A DNA stretch of 64,000 nucleotides from Fictibacillus sp. FJAT-27399 (GCF_001510655.1 NZ_LMVC01000001.1:843955-907954), one strand, 5' to 3'. Positions 26,878 to 35,804 are shown, numbered from the stretch's first letter. The notes: generated by a model from the sequence alone, not told the origin. Program-made: numbers and translations.

Positions 26878-27354
26878 AGCAGCTTTTTATTATAAACTTT
26901 TCGAACAAACACAAACCGCAGCAACATCATTTTATTTAAACTGTTATTTGTCTCCCTATACAGAAAAACACCTTGAAATTTCAACTTATATCCAGCATCT
27001 CTCCAGACAAAAACATGGAGCGCTGATCGCCATCGAACGGGAACAGCGCGGGCAATTCGATCGGAGCAACATTAACGTTTCCGTTATTAGAGTCCATTTT
27101 TTATCCGGGAAATCCTCTTTATGATGGAGCGGTCTTAATTCGAGGTGACCTTATTATTTCGGCAGCAAACGTACTTCCCTTATCCAAAATTCCATTCAAG
27201 TTCAAAAAAACTGGGAACCCGTCATCGAGCAGCCATAGGATTGACCGAGATTAGTGATGCACTGGTACTCGTGGTATATGAAGAAACGGGCAGGGTTTCG
27301 TTCTCTGTGGATGGAAAGCTGTATCCGATAAACTTGTCCAGTTCAATCGTTTAA
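26878..27354 (+). pseudogene. cdaS: sporulation-type diadenylate cyclase, frameshifted and 5'-truncated
   Basis: Three reading frames together spell a DAC domain. Frame one runs from AAFYYKLFEQ through YLSPYTEKHLEIS to QKHGALIAIERE and stops at about 27123. A second frame continues with [20 protein letters not shown] (from about 27090). A third frame has [17 protein letters not shown] and ends at 27354. The catalytic DGA and RHR motifs are both there, but split by two frameshifts; the second lies at a run of seven A (27204-27210). The N-terminal helices of CdaS are missing, with an in-frame stop just upstream. CdaS makes c-di-AMP in the forespore. Confidence 0.88.
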
Positions 27355-27371
27355 AGTATAGGCAGTGCATC

Positions 27372-27398
27372 AAAAGCAGACCATCCGTCTGCTTTTTT
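27372..27398 (+). terminator. terminator after the cdaS pseudogene
   Basis: AAGCAGAC and GTCTGCTT form the stem, followed by T residues; it is probably the original cdaS terminator. Confidence 0.75.
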
Positions 27399-27509
27399 AT
27401 TTGGGTCTTTCTGTCGGTTTTTTCTTTTGACGATAACGAATCGCAAAAAACTGCCCATTTCTGGAGTATAATTGACTTGAGACCATAACAAGTACTGGGG
27501 AGTGATTGG

Positions 27510-28097
27510 ATGGTTTTAGATTTAATAGGAGAGCCGGGAATGGAACCTGTAGTTGGAATGCTCTACTCAATGGTAGACGGAAATTACAAACGGTTAAAAA
27601 CAATTGTTGCAGGTATGTCACAAGAGGAATTAGATTATAAAGGTCCGAACCAAAAATATAACAGTACTGCGCAGTTAGTAAGGCACTTAGCATACGTGGA
27701 TCTCAAATGGATATTTAGAATCAAGGGTGAGGCGGTGCCGAGGGAACTTGAAGAGAAATTTGGGCCTAGTTTTGATAAAAACGACCAATTGCCGCAGCTG
27801 AAAGGGATTTCTGTGGATGTGCTCATGACTGATTATGATCATGTTGTACAGATGATTAAATTAATGTGTTATCAGTTAACAGACAAACAGTTACATCAAA
27901 CTGTTGAATATGAAAATGGCTACAAAGCCACAATCCAATGGGGTATTTGGCATATCGCAGACCATAACGGATATCATCAGGCACATATTAATCAACTGCG
28001 TAAATGGTTTAGCCAAAAATCAGAGAAAAGAGAGGGTCAACATCATGAAAAAAGGGATTTTACTATTGGTGGCGGCAACCTTTCTTTGGGCAGGTAA
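27510..28097 (+). CDS. DinB superfamily protein
   Basis: The 195-residue protein has the DinB four-helix pattern with putative metal histidines in LVRHLAYVD and WHIADHNGYHQAHINQL. A TATAAT lies at 27467-27472 without a clear -35. The gene start follows TGGGGAGTGATT. The last 18 codons overlap the exporter gene in another frame and look like non-homologous read-through, so the 3' end may have been extended by loss of the original stop. Reaction unknown. Confidence 0.8.
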   Translation: MVLDLIGEPGMEPVVGMLYSMVDGNYKRLKTIVAGMSQEELDYKGPNQKYNSTAQLVRHLAYVDLKWIFRIKGEAVPRELEEKFGPSFDKNDQLPQLKGISVDVLMTDYDHVVQMIKLMCYQLTDKQLHQTVEYENGYKATIQWGIWHIADHNGYHQAHINQLRKWFSQKSEKREGQHHEKRDFTIGGGNLSLGR

Positions 28098-28902
28098 TTA
28101 CATATGCGGCCGGTATTTAGCACCGGCCTTGCCAGCAACTTTATTAAACACTATCCGTTGGGCTATTTCAACGGGGCTCCTGTGGGGATTACTGATGCTT
28201 AACAAAAAACCACTCCCGATCATTTCTAAGTGGAGAGAATTTGTAATACAAGGGTTTCTTGGCATATTCGCCTTTTCTACATTAAACTATTTAGGTCTTA
28301 AATCGATTAGCGCATCACAAGCAGGGATGATATCAGCAGGTATACCAATTACCATCTTATTATTCACTCCTTTTTTTCTTAAAGAAAAGATCAAAACAAA
28401 AGCATGGATTGGTGCAGCAATCTCAATCTTTGGCGTGATTCTCTTGGTTGAGGGAAGACAAGCAAACTCTTCTCAAGGTTCAATTGTTGGACAAATTGAA
28501 ATTCTCTTATCATGCTTGGCTTGGGGAATGTATACAGTACTTGGTAAGAAATATGGCAAAAAGATAGATCCCCTTACCATGACCGCTGGAGCCGCTTTCT
28601 ATGGGACGATTTTTAGTGCGATAAGCTGTATTGGAACGGTACATCCATATATGATACATATGACGAGAAATGCATGGATTTGTATTTTCTATGTGAGTAC
28701 ATTTGCTTCAGTTATTGCGTATTTTTCGTGGAATACCGGAGTGAAAATTGTAGGAGCAGGGCGTGCAGCTCCATATATTAACCTTCTCCCAGTTTGGACT
28801 GTTTTGTTAGGCGTTCTATTGTTGCAAGAACATATATCTGGAATCACCCTTTTAGGCGGAATAGTTACAATTCTTGGAGCTGTGCTAGCAAGTTTAAAAT
28901 AG
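28045..28902 (+). CDS. EamA/DMT family transporter
   Basis: The 285-residue protein has ten hydrophobic helices in two EamA repeats, beginning ILLLVAATFLWAGNYICGRY and including YLGLKSISASQAGMIS. These carriers usually export metabolites or amino acids; the substrate is not predictable. ATG 28045 is used because the family starts at this position; an in-frame ATG at 27904 would add 47 residues read from the DinB gene. The gene overlaps the DinB gene by 53 bases. Confidence 0.88.
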   Translation: MKKGILLLVAATFLWAGNYICGRYLAPALPATLLNTIRWAISTGLLWGLLMLNKKPLPIISKWREFVIQGFLGIFAFSTLNYLGLKSISASQAGMISAGIPITILLFTPFFLKEKIKTKAWIGAAISIFGVILLVEGRQANSSQGSIVGQIEILLSCLAWGMYTVLGKKYGKKIDPLTMTAGAAFYGTIFSAISCIGTVHPYMIHMTRNAWICIFYVSTFASVIAYFSWNTGVKIVGAGRAAPYINLLPVWTVLLGVLLLQEHISGITLLGGIVTILGAVLASLK

Positions 28903-28917
28903 TATAAAAATACCCGG

Positions 28918-28975
28918 AAGAGGACGACCAGGAGTGGTGGGACGACAGCCATCATTTTTGATCGTCCTCTTTATG
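28918..28975 (+). terminator. hairpin after the EamA gene
   Basis: AAGAGGACGA (28918-28927) pairs with TCGTCCTCTT (28962-28972) over a long loop; the T tract is weak, so this is a tentative terminator. Confidence 0.5.
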
Positions 28976-29046
28976 TTTAATCATATTAACAATGCAAAGT
29001 AACAAACTCAATAATTTGAAAGTATTATCTTAGTGAGTTAATTAGC

Positions 29047-29323
29047 ATGATAGTTCTGGTCTTTTTATTATTCTCGTTCGGTTACAAATACTCTCATGGC
29101 AATAAGATAATTTTGTTAGTACTTTTTCTAATAGGATTGTGGTTGGGCTATGAATAAGGCGATTGGAAAGATGCTTGGATCAAGAAATATTAAAATTCAC
29201 CCGTTGTTTTTACCCGTCGTTGGATTTATTACCATTATGGCAGGTTTTCAAGGCTCATCATCAACAAAGAGAATCCGTATACATGACATTTATCATACTT
29301 TGGACATGACACGTATGTCTTAA
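29047..29323 (+). pseudogene. two short hydrophobic ORFs, possible gene remnants
   Basis: A 36-codon ORF (29047-29157) and a 57-codon ORF (29150-29323) overlap by eight bases. The second contains IKIHPLFLPVVGFITIMAG, which recalls the N-terminus of SpoIVFB-type site-2 proteases before the HExxH motif, but it stops long before that motif. Neither has a clear ribosome binding site and the end of the second overlaps the des control region. I read them as remnants; the family link is weak. Confidence 0.35.
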
Positions 29324-29348
29324 AAGACCAGACTCCCATCTTTATACT
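29281..29348 (+). promoter_or_regulatory. des promoter with candidate DesR operator
   Basis: ACATGACA occurs at 29281 and 29304, spaced by 23 bases, and GACAT (29303-29307) faces ATGTC (29315-29319) as an inverted repeat. Immediately downstream lie TTAAAA (29320-29325), a 17-base spacer and TATACT (29343-29348). An activator site just upstream of a poor -35 fits DesR control of the desaturase gene. Confidence 0.6.
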
Positions 29349-29379
29349 TGAATTGAACCAATGGGAGGGAAACATACTA

Positions 29380-30429
29380 ATGACGAAACAAAAAAATGTT
29401 AACTTACGAAAACAAGTTGCCCCATATGAAAAACCGAATACGAAAAATAGTGTAGCACAGCTCATTAATACGCTTGTTCCATTTTTTCTATTGTGGTACC
29501 TGGCTTACGAAAGCCTGTCTATTTCCTATTTCATCACTTTGCCATTAACGATTATTGGAGCGGGATTTTTGACGCGGATCTTTATTATTTTTCACGATTG
29601 CTGCCACCATTCATTCTTTAGAAATCGAAAAGCCAATAAAATAGTGGGAACGATTACAGGAATCCTTACGTTATTCCCGTACCACCAATGGCAGCATGAA
29701 CATAACATCCATCACGCTACAAGCAGTAACTTAAATAAACGCGGTACAGGTGACATTTGGATCCTGACGGTAGATGAGTATTTAGCTGCATCTTTTTGGA
29801 CTCGCATCGCTTATCGATTGTACCGCAATCCAATCGTGATGTTTGGTCTTGGCCCGATTTACGTGTTTCTGATTACGAACCGTTTTAACCGAAAAGGAGC
29901 AAGATCGAAAGAACGCAAGAATTTATATATAACGAATCTTTCTATCGCTGCATTGGCCGCATTGCTTTGCTGGACCATCGGCTGGGAAGCATTCTTGCTT
30001 GTTCAAGGCCCTATTTTCTTCGTATCAGGTGTTGCTGGCATTTGGCTGTTCTATGTACAGCATCAGTTTGAAGACTCTTATTTTGAAAAAGACGAAGATT
30101 GGGATTACGTGAAAGCCGCTATGGATGGGAGCTCTTACTACAAACTTCCGAAAGTCCTGCAATGGCTGACAGGCAATATTGGATTTCATCATATTCATCA
30201 TTTAAGCCCAAGGGTGCCAAATTATCACTTGGAAGATGTTCATAGTATTGATTCAACTTTTCAAAATGTACAAACGATCACGCTTGCTTCAAGTCTTCGT
30301 TCCCTGGGATTCCGTCTTTGGAATGAGGAGAGCAGAACGTTTGTCAGCTTTAAAGACATTAAAAAGATAAAATCAAACAAGAATAATACAAGAGCGGCCC
30401 ATTTAAAATCAAGCTTGAGCGGCCGATAA
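29380..30429 (+). CDS. des: membrane acyl-lipid desaturase
   Basis: The 349-residue membrane protein has the three histidine boxes HDCCHH, HEHNIHH and HIHHLSP typical of acyl-lipid desaturases, with four or more membrane helices. In Bacillus, Des puts a cis double bond in membrane phospholipid acyl chains after cold shock. ATG 29380 follows GGGAGGG; an upstream TTG lies before that site and is rejected. The desK-desR genes follow directly, as in Bacillus subtilis, where they control des. Confidence 0.93.
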   Translation: MTKQKNVNLRKQVAPYEKPNTKNSVAQLINTLVPFFLLWYLAYESLSISYFITLPLTIIGAGFLTRIFIIFHDCCHHSFFRNRKANKIVGTITGILTLFPYHQWQHEHNIHHATSSNLNKRGTGDIWILTVDEYLAASFWTRIAYRLYRNPIVMFGLGPIYVFLITNRFNRKGARSKERKNLYITNLSIAALAALLCWTIGWEAFLLVQGPIFFVSGVAGIWLFYVQHQFEDSYFEKDEDWDYVKAAMDGSSYYKLPKVLQWLTGNIGFHHIHHLSPRVPNYHLEDVHSIDSTFQNVQTITLASSLRSLGFRLWNEESRTFVSFKDIKKIKSNKNNTRAAHLKSSLSGR

Positions 30430-30436
30430 CAAATAA

Positions 30437-30475
30437 AGTCCTGAAAGCAGGTGTAAAACCCTTGTTTTCAGGACT
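30437..30475 (+). terminator. hairpin between des and desK
   Basis: AGTCCTGAAA pairs with TTTCAGGACT. There is no T run, so partial termination or RNA processing between des and desKR is plausible. Confidence 0.5.
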
Positions 30476-30545
30476 CTATTCTGTCTTCAAAAGTAATTGT
30501 GATAAAATAGCAATAGGCATTCAATACCGCAAAAGAGGGTTCAAT

Positions 30546-31673
30546 ATGAAAAAGATCTATAAGCTGTTTCAAATAAATACCGGGATTTCCCCGTATGTGT
30601 GGAGCGTTTTTAGTATTTTGCCGTTTTATTTTATTTTTCAATCTTCATCCACGAAACAAATTGTCGTGGGTATTTTGCTGACCATTTTATTCTTTATCAC
30701 CTATCGTTTTGCCTTCATATCAAAAGGGTGGCCTGTTTACGTATGGGCTAGCATTCTAATTGCCATATCGATTACCATGACAAGCCTTTTTAACTATGTT
30801 TATTTTGCATTTTTTCTTGCTTATTTTATTGGTAATATAAAAGAACGTATTCCTTTTATTTCCTTATATATTATTCATCTCGTCAGCACGACTGTTTCTT
30901 TTAACTTCAACATAGTTTTTCAAGATGATCAGTTCTTAAAACAATTGCCTTTTATCATCATCATTTGGGTCAGTATCATCCTTATGCCTTTCAGTTTATC
31001 TAACCGAAAAAAGCGTGAGCAGCTGGAAGAACAATTGCAAGACGCGAATTCTGTTCTAGTAAAACAGCAGGAACGCCAGCGGATTGCCCGTGATCTTCAC
31101 GATACTTTAGGACAAAAACTTTCACTGATCGGGTTGAAAAGTGATTTGGCCAGAAAGTTAATTGACAAAGACCCCGAGCAGGCTCGTTCTCAGTTGAACG
31201 ACGTACAACAGACCGCTAGAACAGCACTGAACGAAGTCCGGAAAATGGTGTCTCAAATGCGGGGCATTCGATTAGAAGAGGAACTCATCAACGTCAAACA
31301 AATACTTAAAGCGGCGCAAATTGAATATATAGGTGAACAAGAATTACACCTCACGAATGTTTCCCTGCTGATCGAAAATATTTTGAGCATGTGTCTGAAA
31401 GAAGCGGTAACCAATGTCGTAAGGCACAGCGGCGCGACAACCTGTCATATATCAATCAAACAATCGTTAAACGAAATTATGATTTCCATACGGGATAACG
31501 GAGCAGGAATAAGAGTTGATGAAGATATGACAAAAGGCCACGGACTACTAGGAATAAAAGAACGGCTTGAATTTGTCAACGGTCGTCTGGAGATCTTTTC
31601 AGAGGAGGGGACGACGTTAATCATACAAGTGCCGAATGTTATAAAATCGGCGGAAAAGGAGGGAGATAAATGA
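30546..31673 (+). CDS. desK: membrane-fluidity sensor histidine kinase DesK
   Basis: The 375-residue protein has five membrane helices (to about residue 150), a coiled-coil linker with charged SNRKKREQLEEQL, the HisKA_3 motif with H185 in RIARDLHDTLGQ, and a HATPase_c domain (DNGAG, KGHGLLGIKERL). DesK senses bilayer thickness and order on cooling and phosphorylates DesR. ATG 30546 is preceded by AGAGGG; an upstream TTG inside the hairpin is rejected. Overlaps desR as ATGA. Confidence 0.92.
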   Translation: MKKIYKLFQINTGISPYVWSVFSILPFYFIFQSSSTKQIVVGILLTILFFITYRFAFISKGWPVYVWASILIAISITMTSLFNYVYFAFFLAYFIGNIKERIPFISLYIIHLVSTTVSFNFNIVFQDDQFLKQLPFIIIIWVSIILMPFSLSNRKKREQLEEQLQDANSVLVKQQERQRIARDLHDTLGQKLSLIGLKSDLARKLIDKDPEQARSQLNDVQQTARTALNEVRKMVSQMRGIRLEEELINVKQILKAAQIEYIGEQELHLTNVSLLIENILSMCLKEAVTNVVRHSGATTCHISIKQSLNEIMISIRDNGAGIRVDEDMTKGHGLLGIKERLEFVNGRLEIFSEEGTTLIIQVPNVIKSAEKEGDK

Positions 31674-32269
31674 TTCGGATCGTCATTGCGGAAGACCAGC
31701 AAATGATGTTGGGGGCACTGGGTTTGCTGCTTAATTTGGAAGAGGATATGGAAGTGGTCGGAAAGGCAAGCGACGGAGAAAAAGCGATTTCGCTTGTTCA
31801 TCAGCATCAGCCTGACATTTGTATCATGGATATTGAAATGCCAGTAAAAACGGGACTTGAAGCAGCGGAAGAACTAAAAGGATCAGGCTGCAAAGTAATA
31901 ATTTTAACGACATTCGCTCGTACAGGATATTTCCAGCGGGCCGTAAAGGCGGGGGTCAGAGGGTATTTGTTGAAGGACAGTCCGAGCGAAGAATTGGCTA
32001 GCTCCATCCGCAGTGTGATGGCAGGCAGGCGAATCTATGCCCCGGAACTCGTGGAGGATGCATACAGTGAGGAGAACCCTCTAACTGACCGGGAAAAAGA
32101 AGTTTTATCCCTCGTGGCTGATGGAAAAAACACAAAAGAAATCGCCGATCAGCTTTCCATCAAAGCTGGAACGGTGCGAAACTATATTTCAACGATATTA
32201 GAAAAACTTGAAGTCACCAATCGGATTGAAGCCATTACCAGATTCCAGGAAAAAGGCTGGTTTAAATAA
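31670..32269 (+). CDS. desR: response regulator DesR
   Basis: The 199-residue NarL/LuxR-family regulator has a receiver domain with phospho-acceptor D54 in CIMDIEMPVKTG, and a C-terminal helix-turn-helix with LTDREKEVLSLVADGKN. It activates the des promoter when phosphorylated by DesK. The start overlaps desK and follows GGAGGGAG. Confidence 0.93.
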   Translation: MIRIVIAEDQQMMLGALGLLLNLEEDMEVVGKASDGEKAISLVHQHQPDICIMDIEMPVKTGLEAAEELKGSGCKVIILTTFARTGYFQRAVKAGVRGYLLKDSPSEELASSIRSVMAGRRIYAPELVEDAYSEENPLTDREKEVLSLVADGKNTKEIADQLSIKAGTVRNYISTILEKLEVTNRIEAITRFQEKGWFK

Positions 32270-32342
32270 GTTTCCCGCACTTTATTGCTTTGTCCAAGAC
32301 CAGTGTAATTTTCACTGTTCAAGTACTTAAGGAGATGAATCA

Positions 32343-32396
32343 ATGAACTCTTCTTCAATTAGCGGTTTAAAAAAATTTAACGGTCTCTGGGACTGA
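32343..32396 (+). CDS. 17-residue peptide ORF ending inside a terminator-like hairpin
   Basis: AAGGAG lies at a good distance before ATG 32343, which opens an ORF for MNSSSISGLKKFNGLWD. Its last five codons and stop form the left arm of a long hairpin (32382-32435) followed by a T-rich tract. The arrangement looks like a small peptide gene with its own terminator, or a leader-peptide attenuator for the downstream kinase genes. No family is recognised, and there is no signal peptide. Confidence 0.45.
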   Translation: MNSSSISGLKKFNGLWD

Positions 32397-32445
32397 TAGT
32401 TACACTACAAGAGTGTAAAAGTCAGCTCAGAGGCCTTATTTTATT
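32382..32445 (+). terminator. long hairpin after the 17-codon ORF
   Basis: GGTCTCTG...GACT and TTACACT on the left pair with AGTGTAA, AGTC and CAGAGGCC on the right, and TTATTTTATTT follows. It separates desKR from the next two-component system. Confidence 0.7.
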
Positions 32446-32677
32446 TACTTGATTAGTCCCTTGAAAAGCAAAAATAAACAAACTGTTTATGACTCTATCG
32501 CGGGGACAGTTGCTAAGTACAAGTAGGAGAACTAGGATTCACAGAACATTTTCTAACCGAAACCGCATTTTTTTCAGGTGTTATACATTTATTTCATTCG
32601 AGTTTAGAAAAATTTTAGATTTGAAGGATATACTTAAATGGACATTTTTAATCATTAGGGAACAGGAAGGAAGTATT

Positions 32678-34126
32678 ATGTCTATTCGAGTACGTTTGCT
32701 TTTATCCAATCTTGCCATGATCATAATGCCCGTCATTTTGTTCGTTCTGGCTGCTTTTTTGCTCTTCTCGTTCGTCTTTGTCGAACACGAGGATCACCGC
32801 TCCATTTTTGGCTCGTTGGGTTCGACGGAAGGTGCCCGGCCGGCGGACAAGCAAGTCATGGAATTAAAGAAGACAGCAGCCTTAACACCGGAAAAACTAT
32901 TGAACGTCCGGTATTTAATCAGGGCAGATAAGGAATTAAATGAACAGGGTGCAGCTTTAGTCGTAAGAAGAGGGGACAAAGTCATTTACCGTCCCGTAAA
33001 AGACAAATCCTTGGAAATCAAGGATCTTCCACCTTTTGGATTCGAGGGATCGAACCGCCCGGTTTCGCGATTGGGCAATAAGCTTTATTCCATGCAAAAG
33101 TATGATTTTTACTTCTCAAATGGATCAACAGGGACGTTATTTTTTATTCGAGATGCTGATTTTGTAAAACAGATATTCCCCCTTCTTTTTGGTAGTTTCC
33201 TGTTCATCATGCTCATTACAAATGGGCTGCTCACCTATTTTGTATCCAAAAGCATCCTATATCCTGTGAACGAACTAAGGGCAGGGGCCAGGAAGATCAG
33301 TGAGGGAAATCTGGACTTTCAATTAGTATCAAAAAGAAACGATGAACTTGGCCAGCTCTGCCAAGCATTTGAGACGATGAGAAAAAAGCTAAAAGCTTCA
33401 ACGGAAATCCAGCTGCAGTACGAGGAAAACCGGAAAGAACTGATCTCCAACATATCCCATGATCTAAAAACGCCATTAACCGCCATTAAAGGATATGTGG
33501 AAGGAATCCGTGACGGCGTGGCAAATACTTCAGAAAAAATGGATCGGTATACACAGACGATTTACAAAAAGGCAAACGAACTCGACCATCTCATTGATGA
33601 ACTGTTTTTGTATTCCAAACTGGATTTAAAAAAAGTCCCATTTCATTTTGAAAAAATGGAAACCAGCGGGTATATCAAGAATTATATCGAAGAATTAAGA
33701 ATGGATGATACAGTCGGTCAGGTCAGGTTGTCCCTTACGGTTAAGGAGGGAAAAGAATTTGAAGTGATTGCTGATCGGGATAAACTAAAACGGGTTTTCA
33801 CCAATATTATAGAGAACAGCCTCAAATACATGGATAAAAAAGAAAAGTCAATTGATATCGTGTTATCCTCCAATGAAGAAACCGTGTTGGTTGAAGTGCA
33901 TGACAACGGCCCTGGGATCAAGGAATCTTCTTTACCGCACCTCTTTGATCGTTTTTACCGGGCGGATCCATCCAGGAATACAACCGGGTCGGGACTGGGA
34001 CTGGCTATTGCAAAACGGATCATCGAAGATCATGGCGGTGAAATATGGGCGGAAAGCCATGAGAATGAAGGGACCAGTATCTTTTTTACGCTAAAAAAAG
34101 CCGTGAATGAGGAGGCAAGCCCATGA
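32678..34126 (+). CDS. sensor histidine kinase with HAMP domain
   Basis: The 482-residue protein has two membrane helices flanking an extracytoplasmic region (about residues 32-160). A HAMP domain (YPVNELRAGARKISEGNL), a HisKA box (SHDLKTPLTAIKGY) and HATPase_c (NSLKY, DNGPGI, GSGLGLAIAKRI) follow. ATG 32678 has AGGAAGG upstream; the longer TTG start at 32489 is unlikely. It overlaps the regulator gene as ATGA. The signal is unknown. Confidence 0.9.
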   Translation: MSIRVRLLLSNLAMIIMPVILFVLAAFLLFSFVFVEHEDHRSIFGSLGSTEGARPADKQVMELKKTAALTPEKLLNVRYLIRADKELNEQGAALVVRRGDKVIYRPVKDKSLEIKDLPPFGFEGSNRPVSRLGNKLYSMQKYDFYFSNGSTGTLFFIRDADFVKQIFPLLFGSFLFIMLITNGLLTYFVSKSILYPVNELRAGARKISEGNLDFQLVSKRNDELGQLCQAFETMRKKLKASTEIQLQYEENRKELISNISHDLKTPLTAIKGYVEGIRDGVANTSEKMDRYTQTIYKKANELDHLIDELFLYSKLDLKKVPFHFEKMETSGYIKNYIEELRMDDTVGQVRLSLTVKEGKEFEVIADRDKLKRVFTNIIENSLKYMDKKEKSIDIVLSSNEETVLVEVHDNGPGIKESSLPHLFDRFYRADPSRNTTGSGLGLAIAKRIIEDHGGEIWAESHENEGTSIFFTLKKAVNEEASP

Positions 34127-34809
34127 AAAAGGTGTTAATTATTGAAGATGATGTGAGTATTGCCGAATTGGAGCGTGACTATCTGGAGATCAATGGGCTA
34201 GCGGCCGAAATCGCTTTAACAGGGGATACAGGCCTACAAAAAGCATGTTCTGAACCGTTTGACCTCGTTCTCCTGGACCTAATGCTGCCAAACATGGATG
34301 GATTTGAACTATGCAAAAAGCTGCGGCAGGAAAAAGATATCCCGATATTAATGGTATCCGCCAAAAAAGATGACATTGATAAAATACGGGGATTTGGGCT
34401 TGGGGCGGATGACTTTATTGTAAAACCGTTCAGTCCGGGCGAACTCGTGGCGAGAGTGAAGGCACACCTGGCAAGATATGATCGGTTGAGTAAACGGGAA
34501 AATCCGGCTGATGAGATCCATATTCGCGGCCTTCACATAAAGAAAGCTTCCCGTCAGGTGCTTATGAATGAGCGTGAAGTGATCTTTACGGCAAAAGAAT
34601 TTGATCTGCTTTTCTTTCTGGCGATGAATCCGAATCATGTGTTCAGCAAAGAACATCTTTTCGAAAGAATCTGGGGCCTTGATTCGATGGGTGACATCGC
34701 GACGGTTACGGTGCACATCCGGAAGCTCCGTGAAAAAATAGAGATTGATCCCTCCAATCCACAGTACATTGAGACAATCTGGGGGGCCGGCTATCGATTC
34801 AGAGGTTAA
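34123..34809 (+). CDS. OmpR/PhoB-family response regulator
   Basis: The 228-residue protein has a receiver domain (D52 in LLDLMLPNMDG, K101 region VKPFSPGEL) and a winged-helix effector domain ending TIWGAGYRFRG. It is the partner of the kinase with which it overlaps. The likely targets are the membrane-protein and SHOCT genes downstream, as inferred from position only. Confidence 0.92.
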   Translation: MKKVLIIEDDVSIAELERDYLEINGLAAEIALTGDTGLQKACSEPFDLVLLDLMLPNMDGFELCKKLRQEKDIPILMVSAKKDDIDKIRGFGLGADDFIVKPFSPGELVARVKAHLARYDRLSKRENPADEIHIRGLHIKKASRQVLMNEREVIFTAKEFDLLFFLAMNPNHVFSKEHLFERIWGLDSMGDIATVTVHIRKLREKIEIDPSNPQYIETIWGAGYRFRG

Positions 34810-34833
34810 ACCCGGCATAGTCCGGGTTTTTTT
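34808..34833 (+). terminator. terminator after the two-component operon
   Basis: AACCCGG and CCGGGTT form a tight stem followed by seven T. Confidence 0.88.
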
Positions 34834-34951
34834 CGTTAGAATGCAACAGCGATTTAAAAAGTTTATTGAAATTTAAGATTTTGTTTAGAAGTGGTTTAGA
34901 ATTCATGGATACCATGAGGTGAAAGGGAATAGTGACGAAAAGGAGGTGTTG

Positions 34952-35461
34952 ATGATGAAGCAGTTGACAGGCAGGGCAAAAAAATGACTGGTAATCCTCC
35001 ATCTTTTATTCGCTGCTATTTTATTTGGAGTCACTGTATCCTTTCTTGTACTAAGTGTTACCGCAGCTGCTACGGATGACGTGGCCATACTGAAGAGCTG
35101 TTATACGGTCATGTACATTCTTGCAGCTTCGTCAGTACGTGCATCAACGATCGGTGTCGTCGTAACGGGGATCTTGCTGTCGGTTTGGACGAAGTGGGGG
35201 CTGTTCAAATTCCACTGGATCATCGTAAAGGAAGTCTTAACGATTCTTTCTATAGGGCTAGGAATCTTCGGGATGTACTACTGGATCCTCGATGCCTCTT
35301 CTATAACGGCAACGGAAGGTCTTCGTGCGCTGCATGATCAGGGGTTCCTTGTGAACCGGCTGCAGTTGTTCATAGGTATTATTCTTCAGATCCTTTCCAC
35401 TGGGACGATGTTCATGCTGTCAGTATTTAAGCCATGGGGACGCCGGACTGGCAGCAGTTAA
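34952..35461 (+). pseudogene. four-helix membrane protein (DUF2269-like) with in-frame TGA at codon 12
   Basis: An ORF opens at ATG 34952 or 34955 after AAGGAGGTG and reads MMKQLTGRAKK, then TGA (34985-34987), then continues in the same frame as LVILHLLFAAILFGVTVSFL to 35461. The sequence KK-stop-LVILHLLF strongly suggests that a tryptophan codon TGG became TGA. The rest (four hydrophobic helices, SSVRASTIGVVVTGILLSVW) resembles DUF2269-type membrane proteins. Re-initiation downstream would lose helix one. It is either a nonsense pseudogene or needs UGA read-through. Confidence 0.75.
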
Positions 35462-35489
35462 CCATGATCAAATAAAAGGAGGAAAGTGT

Positions 35490-35708
35490 ATGGGCTGGGA
35501 ACATCACGGATTTCCATTTCCATTCTTCGGATTAATTTTTTTGAGTCTAGTAACCGTACTGATCATTTTTAAAATGATAGCATTTCGGAGGTGCCATTCC
35601 TATATGAACAGTCAAAACGACGCTTCCGTTATACTGAAACGCCGTCTTGCTTCAGGGGATATTAAAGAAGAGGAGTACAAGAAGCTTAAACAGCTAGTAG
35701 ACAAATAA
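35490..35708 (+). CDS. SHOCT-domain membrane protein
   Basis: The 72-residue protein has one membrane helix (residues 11-31) and a C-terminal SHOCT motif (ILKRRLASGDIKEEEYKKLK). SHOCT motifs are thought to mediate oligomerisation. The start follows AAAGGAGGAAAG. It lies 28 bases after the membrane-protein pseudogene and probably shares its transcript. Confidence 0.85.
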   Translation: MGWEHHGFPFPFFGLIFLSLVTVLIIFKMIAFRRCHSYMNSQNDASVILKRRLASGDIKEEEYKKLKQLVDK

Positions 35709-35775
35709 AACCTAAAGGGGTTTTACTAATCGAGAAAGAAATAATAGGAGTAAAAAATACAAAAATTAGTAATAC

Positions 35776-35798
35776 GGACCCAGAATTTCTCTGGGTCC
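35776..35798 (-). terminator. hairpin between SHOCT and the Q/Y-rich gene
   Basis: GGACCCAGA (35776-35784) and TCTGGGTCC (35790-35798) form a stem. It lies just past the end of the minus-strand gene and may serve both convergent transcripts, though the T tracts are weak. Confidence 0.6.
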
Positions 35799-35804
35799 CA
35801 TTAA

